Positions 19,192 to 27,344 of a DNA stretch of 64,000 nt are shown here, piece by piece; the stretch's first letter is position 1, and each line of letters starts with the position of its first letter. The translations under genes and the position numbers were made by a program. The stretch lies in assembly GCA_021204045.1 (NCBI GenBank), contig JAJQAA010000066.1:1-64000 (forward strand), read 5' to 3'. The notes under the pieces are model-generated. The model had not been told where the DNA came from. It saw nothing but the letters and a program-made list of their open reading frames with translations, and did not search any database. This stretch comes from Clostridiales bacterium. Lineage in GTDB: Bacteria > Bacillota > Clostridia > Lachnospirales > Lachnospiraceae.

Positions 19192-20364
19192 TTACTTTTG
19201 GCGGTATCTGTCCAGCAACCGGTTAATCCGCTTCGTCGGATTCAGAAGGTCGCTCAGAGACGCGTCATGATTGAGATTGTCAATAATCAGGGCGATATAT
19301 TTACTCATATCTACATCAATATAATACGGGCGCGCCAGCAGCTGCGGCGGCTGGTAAACCAGATTGGTCGTCAGAATGCGGTCAATCAGGCCGTTTCGAT
19401 AATACTCATCAAATTTGGCCAGGCCATTTGTAAACAGACCGAAGGTCGCGCAGACAAAGACCTTGCGTGCCTTACGCCGTTTCAGTTCCTTCGCCACATC
19501 GAGCATACTCTCTCCGGAAGAAATCATATCGTCGATGATCAGCACATCCTTGCCCTCAACACTGGATCCCAGAAATTCGTGCGCGACAATCGGATTGCGT
19601 CCATTGACAATCCGGGTATAATCACGGCGTTTATAAAACATGCCCATGTCCAGGCCCAGCACATTGGCAAAATAGACGGCACGTGACATACCGCCCTCAT
19701 CCGGACTGATCACCATCATGTGATCACTGTCAATCTGAAGGCTCGTTTCCGTCTTGAGTAAATATTTGATAAACTGATAGATCGGCTGCACGGTCTCAAA
19801 CCCTTTGAGCGGAATTGCGTTCTGTACCCGCGGGTCATGAGCGTCAAACGTAATGATATTCTCCACTCCCATCCGCGTAAGCTCCTGCAATGCCAGGGCG
19901 CAGTCCAGCGATTCACGGCCGGAACGCTTGTGCTGGCGGCTCTCATAGAGGAACGGCATGATCACATTGATACGGCGCGCCTTCCCGGCCGCGGCGGCAA
20001 TCACGCGCTTCAGATCCTGAAAATGATCATCCGGAGACATGTGGTTGCTCATCCCGCAAAGGGAGTAAGTCAGGCTGTAGTTACAGACATCCACCATCAG
20101 ATACAGGTCGTCGCCGCGGACCGATTCCTCCAGCATCCCTTTCGCCTCACCAGAACCAAAACGCGGAGTCCTCGCTTCGACAATGTAGGAATCCCTCTGA
20201 TAACCCGCGAACGCGATCGTTGTCTTGTGTTCACTCTCACGCTCCTTGCGCCACTCCACCAGCCATTTGTCTACCTTATCTCCCAGCTCGGTGCAGCTCT
20301 TTAACGGGATCAGTCCCAGCGGTCCCACCGGTATCGTCTCAATTGTCTTTTCCTCGTATATCAT
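19192..20364 (-). CDS. prs: Ribose-phosphate pyrophosphokinase
   Basis: RINVIMPFLYESRQHKRSGRESLDCALALQEL, VLIIDDMISSGESMLDVAKEL. Confidence 0.92.
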   Translation of the reverse strand: MIYEEKTIETIPVGPLGLIPLKSCTELGDKVDKWLVEWRKERESEHKTTIAFAGYQRDSYIVEARTPRFGSGEAKGMLEESVRGDDLYLMVDVCNYSLTYSLCGMSNHMSPDDHFQDLKRVIAAAAGKARRINVIMPFLYESRQHKRSGRESLDCALALQELTRMGVENIITFDAHDPRVQNAIPLKGFETVQPIYQFIKYLLKTETSLQIDSDHMMVISPDEGGMSRAVYFANVLGLDMGMFYKRRDYTRIVNGRNPIVAHEFLGSSVEGKDVLIIDDMISSGESMLDVAKELKRRKARKVFVCATFGLFTNGLAKFDEYYRNGLIDRILTTNLVYQPPQLLARPYYIDVDMSKYIALIIDNLNHDASLSDLLNPTKRINRLLDRYRQK

Positions 20365-20495
20365 GGTTGTCCTCCATCGTGTGTCGTATCGCCGTCACGC
20401 GTAGTTGTCTGCCGCATGCGCGTCGTTCCGGCTTTCATGGTAACATTATGCCCGCTCCAAGTCAAGCGCAACTATCCTAAAATAAGCGTATGTAA

Positions 20496-21509
20496 TTATT
20501 CTGAAATACGCGTATGGTCCGGGTGGAAACCGCGTCTTTTCAATCGGATATCTCCTCCATAGAGAGGGATCGCTGTGTAATTACTCATGATCCGTGAGGC
20601 CGTGCGATCCGAATAGGTGTCGCGCAGCATCCCCGGAGAAAGATTCGTCGAAATAACCGTCCCTTTCTGCCTGAGGATGCGTTCGTTGACGCAATAGAAC
20701 AACTGTGACGATACAAAGGTGTTGTTGACCTCTGTCCCCAGATCGTCGATAATCAGCAGATCACAGTCAAGAATATGGCGGTAGGATTCCTCCGATTCTT
20801 CAGAGACTTCCCGGCTGAATTTGTAGCGCGAGAGCAGTTCAAACAAATCCTGGGATGAAAGGTAAATCACGGAAAAATAGCGGTCGATCACTTCTCTGGC
20901 AATGCAATTGGCCAAAAAGGTCTTGCCCACACCTGTACCTCCGGTAAACAGCAGATTCCGCCCATGCTCCGGAAAACCGGACGCAAATTCACGGCATTGA
21001 CGCACCACCCGCCGCATGTACTCGCGCTGAGTCATCCCCAGACCCTGCAACTGCTGTTTGTCATCATAACAATCTTCGGAGAGTGTCGAAAAATTTTCTC
21101 TCTCCAGCACTTCGCGGATGTTCGACTGATCATAAAGGATACGGATGCGCGCCTGTTCAAAGCAATGGCAGCGCCTTCCCTCCGTAAAACCGGTATCCCG
21201 GCAATCCGGGCAGCGGTAACGCAGCTCCATAAAATCCGCCGGATAACCAGCCTCGCGCAGCAGCGTCTCCTTTTCCGTCCGCAACGTGTCGAGTTCCTCA
21301 CGCAAAGCTTCTCCCGCCCGCGGATCTCCCTCGAGCGCCCGGCGCGCAAACGCCGCGCCTTTACTGGCGGTAAGCGCATCAAGCGCACGAAGACGCGGGA
21401 CGCGGGCGTAGGCCTCGGCCAACCGGGCGTCACGGTCATGGCGATTTGCGATCTGCTGCCGCTCATATTCCCTCATCACTTCATTGTACTGAGAATTGGT
21501 CAGCGCCAT
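20496..21509 (-). CDS. DnaC/DnaI-like primosomal ATPase (helicase loader family)
   Basis: RNLLFTGGTGVGKTFLANCIAREVID, LLIIDDLGTEVNNTFVSSQLF; CPDCRDTGFTEGRRCHCFE zinc motif. Confidence 0.92.
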   Translation of the reverse strand: MALTNSQYNEVMREYERQQIANRHDRDARLAEAYARVPRLRALDALTASKGAAFARRALEGDPRAGEALREELDTLRTEKETLLREAGYPADFMELRYRCPDCRDTGFTEGRRCHCFEQARIRILYDQSNIREVLERENFSTLSEDCYDDKQQLQGLGMTQREYMRRVVRQCREFASGFPEHGRNLLFTGGTGVGKTFLANCIAREVIDRYFSVIYLSSQDLFELLSRYKFSREVSEESEESYRHILDCDLLIIDDLGTEVNNTFVSSQLFYCVNERILRQKGTVISTNLSPGMLRDTYSDRTASRIMSNYTAIPLYGGDIRLKRRGFHPDHTRISE

Positions 21510-21523
21510 AAAGCCACCTTTCT

Positions 21524-22495
21524 TCAGCCCTCGTTAATCCAGGACTTGACCTGATCCAGAACCATCGAATCATAATCGGTATCCCGCTGCTCAAAATTAT
21601 GGAACTGATTTGCCGTTTTTTTCACCGCGGCGCGACCGTCCTGACGGCCCGCGGCGCGTTTACGGTATTTTTCGTCGAGCGCGGCCACATCCCGGGGCGT
21701 CTTCACACCGGCTTTCTTCCATTCAGCAAGAATCTTGTCCGCGTAGCGGAAACTGGGCGAGTGGGTTGCCTGCAGCGCCCGGTTACAGGCCTCAAGCACC
21801 AGCTCCCGGGAAAAACCGTAGGTACCAAACCAGCGTTCAATCATCTCCTTCTCGGCACTGCCGGGACGGCGGTCGCCAAGACCAAAGGCTTTCATCACCG
21901 CGAAGGAATCCTTACTGTAACCGCTCGAACAGGCTTTTGCCTCCTCAACCGTCCGCACGCCCCGCTCATGCCAGCTCTGCGCAACCGTCTCAATATAACG
22001 GATACTGCTGTGTCCACATTGAACGCAGTATTCAACCAGATACTCCAGAAGCTCCGACGGCATACGCAGCCCATCATAAAGATAAGCGAACACTTCGCAT
22101 TCCCGATGGGTAAATATTTTGTTCATATATTTCTGCGCAATATACAAAAGCTGAGAAAAATCCTCATCCTCACTCAATGCCGCCGCGCGTTCCGGGCTAT
22201 AAGAAGTCCGGGACGTCTCCGGACGGGCAGCCGTACCATCCGTTTGCGGATTAACAGTACCCGCCTCATCCTTCAATGCGCCCGCACGCTCCCAGTAAAG
22301 CAGCGCCCGCCTGACATCGGATTCCGTATGCCCCAGAGCCTCAGCGATCGTATCAAGCTCAAGCTTTTCCTGCTGATGGCGCAGTACATACAGATACACT
22401 TTCACGTACTCTCCACTGGCTCCCGCCATCAATCGGTCGATAAAATCATTGGCAATCAGAGTCGCTTCAACCGGAACACTGTTTTTTATCTCCAT
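21524..22495 (-). CDS. DnaD domain replication protein
   Basis: DnaD-like C-terminal region (HRECEVFAYLYDGLRMPSELLEYLVEYCVQCGHSSIRYIETVAQSWHERGV); adjacent to the dnaI-like gene. Confidence 0.88.
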   Translation of the reverse strand: MEIKNSVPVEATLIANDFIDRLMAGASGEYVKVYLYVLRHQQEKLELDTIAEALGHTESDVRRALLYWERAGALKDEAGTVNPQTDGTAARPETSRTSYSPERAAALSEDEDFSQLLYIAQKYMNKIFTHRECEVFAYLYDGLRMPSELLEYLVEYCVQCGHSSIRYIETVAQSWHERGVRTVEEAKACSSGYSKDSFAVMKAFGLGDRRPGSAEKEMIERWFGTYGFSRELVLEACNRALQATHSPSFRYADKILAEWKKAGVKTPRDVAALDEKYRKRAAGRQDGRAAVKKTANQFHNFEQRDTDYDSMVLDQVKSWINEG

Positions 22496-22560
22496 TTTTA
22501 CCACCCTTCCCTGCTCCCGTTTATTGTAACACATTCAATTTCAAAAAGAAAGAACCGGGT

Positions 22561-22604
22561 TTATCCACAGACTCGATTGTGGATACTGTGGATAACGTGG
22601 ATAA
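22561..22604. promoter_or_regulatory. DnaA-box cluster (one inverted plus three contiguous head-to-tail boxes)
   Basis: TTATCCACA (22561-22569), then TGTGGATAC TGTGGATAA CGTGGATAA at 22578-22604 with exact 9-bp periodicity. Confidence 0.75.
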
Positions 22605-22699
22605 AAGGTCAACATAACATTTCGTTCTTTGTCATTTTATGTCAAAAATAACCTCATTTCCAGGCAAACCAGGATTCTCAAGGTTTTTGTTATGTAAAT

Positions 22700-22752
22700 A
22701 AAAAAATCCACATGGTTCCTTTACATAAAAAGTGGAAAACCATGTGGATTTT
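22700..22752 (-). terminator. Rho-independent terminator of murC
   Basis: 15-bp perfect stem AAAATCCACATGGTT/AACCATGTGGATTTT followed by T-rich tract on the minus strand. Confidence 0.88.
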
Positions 22753-22760
22753 GTGGATAA
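22752..22760 (-). promoter_or_regulatory. Additional DnaA box next to the murC stop codon
   Basis: TGTGGATAA, reverse complement of consensus TTATCCACA. Confidence 0.5.
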
Positions 22761-24140
22761 CTATTGGCCTAAAAGGCGTTCCCCAACCTTTACAATATCT
22801 CCGGCCCCCATAGTTATCAACAAATCACCGGGGACACAATTTTTTAAAAGAAAATTTTCAATTTCATCAAACGTTGGGAAATACCATACTTCCGTGCCCG
22901 CGGCCCGGATCCGCTCAGCGATATCCCGCGAACTGATGCCAAGCGTGTCGGTCTCCCTGGCCGCGTAAATATCCGCCAGCACCACCGCATCCGCTTTTGC
23001 TAATTCCCCGGCGAACTCGTCAAGGAAATTTTTCGTGCGCGTGTAGGTATGCGGCTGAAATACACACCACAGCTTGCGATGCGGATAATTCCGCGCCGCC
23101 TTCAGAGTCGCCGCGATTTCATGCGGATGATGCGCATAGTCATCGATGATCGTCACGCCTCCGACCTCGCCTTTTTTCTCAAAACGCCGCTCCGTACCCG
23201 TGAAACCTTCCAGACCGGTACGGATCGCCTCCGCGGATATTCCCATCGCCTCGGCAGCCGCAATCGCAGCTAACGCGTTGAAAACATTGTGCTCTCCGGG
23301 AACATTAAGCCGTATCCGGCCATCTGGCTTTCCGCTCTTCAGAAGCGTAAACTCGGGGCACGCCAGGCGGTCATATACAATCTCTGCCGCGCTGTAATCG
23401 CTCTCCGCACTGCGGCCGAAGGTCAATACGCGGCAGGAGAGACCCTCACAAATCTCCTCACGGTTCGGGATCTCCTCATTTATAATCAGGAGTCCGTCCT
23501 CCGGCAGCCGCTCGGCAAACAGGCGGAACGAATGACGAATATCCGCCAGATCCCGGAAAAAGTCAAGATGATCTTCTTCAATATTTAAAATAATCTCCAG
23601 CGTCGGAAAGAACGAAAGGAAACTGTTTGTATATTCGCAGGCCTCCGCGACAAACAGATCCGCACAGCCGACACGAATATTGCCGCCGATTGAATGCAGG
23701 ATTCCGCCGACGGAAACCGTCGGATCCGCGCCGGCTGCCAGAAGAATTTCCGTCACCATCGAAGTCGTCGTCGTCTTCCCGTGCGTACCGGCGACCACCA
23801 GCGCATTACGATAGTTTTTCATCATCTGCCCCAACAGCTCCGCACGGCTGAGCATCGGAAGACCGCGATCAACCGCGGCGGCATATTCGGGATTATCCGG
23901 ATGGATCGCCGCCGTATACACGACAACCTGCGTCTCTTCCGGGATGTTTTCCGCCCTCTGCCCGTAAAACACAAGCGCTCCATGCTCCGTAAGCCTCCGG
24001 GTCAGATCACCCTCATGGGCATCCGAACCGCTCACCGTAAAACCCTCCCGCAGCAGAATCTCCGCCAGACCGCTCATGCTGATACCGCCAATGCCGATAA
24101 AATGGATCGGGCACGGCCTTGAAAAATCTAACTGATACAT
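22761..24140 (-). CDS. murC: UDP-N-acetylmuramate--L-alanine ligase
   Basis: HFIGIGGISMSGLAEIL, VAGTHGKTTTTSMV, DDYAHHPHEIAATL. Confidence 0.98.
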   Translation of the reverse strand: MYQLDFSRPCPIHFIGIGGISMSGLAEILLREGFTVSGSDAHEGDLTRRLTEHGALVFYGQRAENIPEETQVVVYTAAIHPDNPEYAAAVDRGLPMLSRAELLGQMMKNYRNALVVAGTHGKTTTTSMVTEILLAAGADPTVSVGGILHSIGGNIRVGCADLFVAEACEYTNSFLSFFPTLEIILNIEEDHLDFFRDLADIRHSFRLFAERLPEDGLLIINEEIPNREEICEGLSCRVLTFGRSAESDYSAAEIVYDRLACPEFTLLKSGKPDGRIRLNVPGEHNVFNALAAIAAAEAMGISAEAIRTGLEGFTGTERRFEKKGEVGGVTIIDDYAHHPHEIAATLKAARNYPHRKLWCVFQPHTYTRTKNFLDEFAGELAKADAVVLADIYAARETDTLGISSRDIAERIRAAGTEVWYFPTFDEIENFLLKNCVPGDLLITMGAGDIVKVGERLLGQ

Positions 24141-24192
24141 AACAATCTCCATTCTATATTTCGACGCCCGGTTATGCTACAACGTCGCCATA

Positions 24193-24690
24193 TTAAACGG
24201 ATTCCCTCCGGAAAATCAGGCCGCGGTAACACTCCAGCGTCACAAGAAGCAGGTTCCCCAGCACTCCGATCGCCAGGATCTCACCGATTCCCACCGTCAG
24301 CATCATAAACGGGATCAGATCCTCAGAACCATATGCGTAATGCAGCACCCATGGAATAATCACGGTGTTGGACAAAATCGGGGGCACGCGCACCAACCAG
24401 CGGTTCCCACGCAATCCATAGGAACCGAGCGCCCCGATCAGCGTCGCGATGCTGCCAAACACAATATCCAACGGCGCGGAGCCGCAAAGGAAATTGGCCA
24501 GGAAACAGCCCACAAACACACCTGGCACTCCCGCCGGTATGAAATACGGCAGGATACACAACGCCTCCGAAATCCGGAACTGCACAGGGCCAAACGAAAT
24601 CGGCGCGAACACCATCGTCAGCACCACATACACCGCCGCAATCGCCGCCGCATGGGCAATCAGGTACACTATCTTCTTGTTTGCTTTCAT
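24193..24690 (-). CDS. queT: QueT transporter family protein (queuosine precursor ECF S component)
   Basis: AAIAAVYVVLTMVFAPISFGPVQFRISEALCILPYFIPAGVPGVFVGCFLANFL; preQ1-like leader upstream. Confidence 0.93.
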   Translation of the reverse strand: MKANKKIVYLIAHAAAIAAVYVVLTMVFAPISFGPVQFRISEALCILPYFIPAGVPGVFVGCFLANFLCGSAPLDIVFGSIATLIGALGSYGLRGNRWLVRVPPILSNTVIIPWVLHYAYGSEDLIPFMMLTVGIGEILAIGVLGNLLLVTLECYRGLIFRRESV

Positions 24691-24703
24691 ATTCAGTTTT
24701 CTC

Positions 24704-24745
24704 CTTTAGTTTTGTTTTAGGTGAGGAAGGTCTCGAACTCACCGT
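24704..24745 (-). promoter_or_regulatory. PreQ1-I riboswitch upstream of queT
   Basis: Minus strand GGTGAG-TTCGAGACCTTC-CTCACC-TAAAACAAAACTAAAGGAG: P1 stem, UUCnAG loop and A-rich tail ending in ACUAA next to the Shine-Dalgarno. Confidence 0.85.
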
Positions 24746-24892
24746 TTATATGTGTCGGAAAGCCTTTAAATATAGGGCTTTTCGGCCTTTGCCAGTATAC
24801 CATATACTATTCAGGAAATCAAGAAAAGGCCAACTTTTGGCCAACTTTTTCACTGTCGCTGTCATAGTCACAATATTAAACGTTGAAAAATA

Positions 24893-24935
24893 AAAAAGGA
24901 TGTGACCTCACAGATAATTCTGGTTATGAAGTCAC
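24893..24935 (-). terminator. Rho-independent terminator downstream of the ThrH-like gene
   Basis: Minus strand GATGTGACTTC...GAGGTCACATCCTTTTTT. Confidence 0.8.
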
Positions 24936-24948
24936 ATCTCTTGATTTT

Positions 24949-25548
24949 TTATAATACACTTTTAATCGCCGCCAGCAGCTCCTCAAACGTCTCGCAGGCC
25001 GGGATATCCGGGTTGGCCTCCCGGATCGAGGCCGGGCTGCGGAACAGAAATCCCGCGCGGCTCGCCTTGATCATGCCGAGGTCGTTATAACTGTCCCCGC
25101 TGGCAATCGTCTCAAATCCGACCGACTGCAGCGCTTTCACCGTGTTATACTTGGAATTTTCCACGCGCATCCGGTAACCGAGAACCTCTCCGTCCGGTGC
25201 AACCTCGAGTGTATTGCAGAAGATCGTCGGCCAGCCCAGCTTTTTCATCAGCGGCCCGGCAAACTGCGTAAAGGTATCGCTGATAATGATCACCTGCGTC
25301 AGCTCGCGCAGCTCGTCAAGAAACTCCTTCGCGCCCGGCAGCGGATCAATTCCGGCAATCACCTCCTGAATCTCTTTCAAGCCAAGGTCGTGTTCTTTCA
25401 GGATGCCAAGGCGCCACTTCATCAGCTTATCGTAATCCGGTTCGTCACGGGTCGTCCGCTTCAGCTCCGGGATGCCGCTCGCCTGTGAAAAGGCGATCCA
25501 GATCTCCGGTACCAGCACGCCTTCCAGATCCAGACATACAATGTTCAT
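24949..25548 (-). CDS. thrH: HAD phosphatase, ThrH-like (phosphoserine phosphatase/homoserine phosphotransferase)
   Basis: MNIVCLDLEGVLVPEIWIAFSQASGIPELKRTTRDEPDYDKLMKWR. Confidence 0.9.
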   Translation of the reverse strand: MNIVCLDLEGVLVPEIWIAFSQASGIPELKRTTRDEPDYDKLMKWRLGILKEHDLGLKEIQEVIAGIDPLPGAKEFLDELRELTQVIIISDTFTQFAGPLMKKLGWPTIFCNTLEVAPDGEVLGYRMRVENSKYNTVKALQSVGFETIASGDSYNDLGMIKASRAGFLFRSPASIREANPDIPACETFEELLAAIKSVL

Positions 25549-25604
25549 CATGAAATTCTCCTCCTTTTGGTCTATCATTTTCCTGTATATCAAACAAACA
25601 ACCG

Positions 25605-27308
25605 TTATCCGTTTCCCAGTTCCTCACACGCCGCCATCATCGCCGGAATCAGCTGCTTCTTGCGCGACACGACGCCTGGCAGCTGGACTACGCCCTCCTT
25701 CTGGTCAATCCGATCTCTGGGCACCTCGATACGGAATGCAGTACGGATCAGGTGCGGCGCACCCGCGCCGACACAGAGAAGCTCCGTCGATTCTGTGAGA
25801 ATATTGGTCAGCATGAAAAACAGCATATCGATCTTGCGTTCTTTTTGGATTTTTTTCAGATAAGGCAGCAGCCTTATCCGCAGCTGATCCAGCTCGTCCG
25901 CGTTCAGCGAACTGATCTGGCCAATGCCAAAGGAAATCTTCCCCGCAGAAAAACGCTTAAAGTCCTGATAAAAGATTTCCTCGTCGGAACGTTCCTTCAG
26001 ATTGCTCCCCGCCGCGAACATATCCGCCGCGAACTTTTCAATATCAATCTGTGCCTCCCCGGCCAGCGCCAGCGCCGCCAGCTCGTCCATCCGCGTACAG
26101 GTCGGCGAGCGGAACAGAAGTGTATCCGAAATAATCGCGCTGCACAGAAGCCCCGCCGTCTGCCGGCTCATCGGCGCGCCGGTCTCATTGTACATCTGGT
26201 AAATGATCGTCACCGTGCTCCCCACCGGCTGGCTCCGGAAAAATACCGGCGAGATCGTCTCTATCGCGCCTAGCTTGTGATGGTCGATAATTTCAAGAAT
26301 CTCCGCATTTTCAATACCCGTAACCGCCTGGTTCTTCTCATTATGATCCACAAGCACGATCTGCTTGCCCCTCGCGCCCAGCAGATTCCGGCGTGAAATC
26401 ATACCTTTGTATTTGCCCTCTTTGTCAAGAATCGGGAAATCCCAGTAACGCTTGCTGGCCATGACCTCGCGGATATCGTCGATAAAATCGGTATCCTCAA
26501 ACGTCGTCAGATTTTCCGTCTTCATAAAAAAGCTGATCGGCATACTCTGGTTAATCAGCCGAGCCGCCGTGTAGGTATCGTACGGCGTCGTGATCACCGT
26601 GCAGCCGTGTTCCTGCGCCAGCTTACGGATTGTCATCGATACCGCCGCGCCCTCACAGACAATAATGCAGTCCGCTTCCATCTCGATCGCGCATAACTGC
26701 GATTCGTAGCGGTTGCCGAGAATAACCAGGTCGTGCGGATTGATGTAGCTCTCCATCAGATCCGGGTTCGCCGCCGCAATCAGCACCTTGCCCTGATCAA
26801 AATAATTGTTCTCATCGCCGATAACCAGCATGCCCTCCAGCGTCTCAATGATGTTGCTGTACTGTGTTTTCGCTTTCGAGAGAATGCTGCTGTCATAGAC
26901 ATTCATATAAGACTTGGTGATATCGCCGACCGTAATCAATCCCTCAAGGACGTTGCCGTCGCTGACAGCCGGCAATGTAACCACATTGGCCGCCTGCATC
27001 AGGTTCCAGGCTTTTTTCAGAGAAATATTGCGATCCACGCCCTGTGTCTCGCGAATCTCAATATCGCGCACCTGCGTTTTGACATTGTCAATCAGCTTCG
27101 GTTCCTCCTGACCGAAAAACTTAAGGACAAACTGCGTCTCTTCATTGACACGCCCGGTACGCCCCGGTATGTACTCTTTTCCGGTAACCTCGGATTTCAG
27201 GCGCGCATAGCAGATCGCCGAGCAGATCGAATCCGTATCCGGATTTTTGTGGCCGATAACCAGAATCTGGTGCCTTCGTTCTTCCGACAATGGTATCCTC
27301 CTTTGCAA
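25605..27308 (-). CDS. Mn-dependent inorganic pyrophosphatase (DHH/DHHA2) with CBS/DRTGG regulatory insertion
   Basis: VIGHKNPDTDSICSAICYA, VDHNEKNQAV, EIIDHHKLGAIET, SAIISDTLLFRSPT; long CBS-like insertion. Confidence 0.92.
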   Translation of the reverse strand: MQRRIPLSEERRHQILVIGHKNPDTDSICSAICYARLKSEVTGKEYIPGRTGRVNEETQFVLKFFGQEEPKLIDNVKTQVRDIEIRETQGVDRNISLKKAWNLMQAANVVTLPAVSDGNVLEGLITVGDITKSYMNVYDSSILSKAKTQYSNIIETLEGMLVIGDENNYFDQGKVLIAAANPDLMESYINPHDLVILGNRYESQLCAIEMEADCIIVCEGAAVSMTIRKLAQEHGCTVITTPYDTYTAARLINQSMPISFFMKTENLTTFEDTDFIDDIREVMASKRYWDFPILDKEGKYKGMISRRNLLGARGKQIVLVDHNEKNQAVTGIENAEILEIIDHHKLGAIETISPVFFRSQPVGSTVTIIYQMYNETGAPMSRQTAGLLCSAIISDTLLFRSPTCTRMDELAALALAGEAQIDIEKFAADMFAAGSNLKERSDEEIFYQDFKRFSAGKISFGIGQISSLNADELDQLRIRLLPYLKKIQKERKIDMLFFMLTNILTESTELLCVGAGAPHLIRTAFRIEVPRDRIDQKEGVVQLPGVVSRKKQLIPAMMAACEELGNG

Positions 27309-27344
27309 TGAGATTTCCCATCAGGTACGCTTCCACATATCACT

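Noticed and set aside
21599-22651. 350-aa plus-strand ORF
   Set aside because: Antisense to the DnaD-domain gene; no domain recognised.
22400-22761. Chromosomal oriC
   Set aside because: DnaA boxes are clustered, but dnaA, dnaN, rpmH and gyr genes are absent and gene strand does not switch here; kept only as a DnaA-box cluster.
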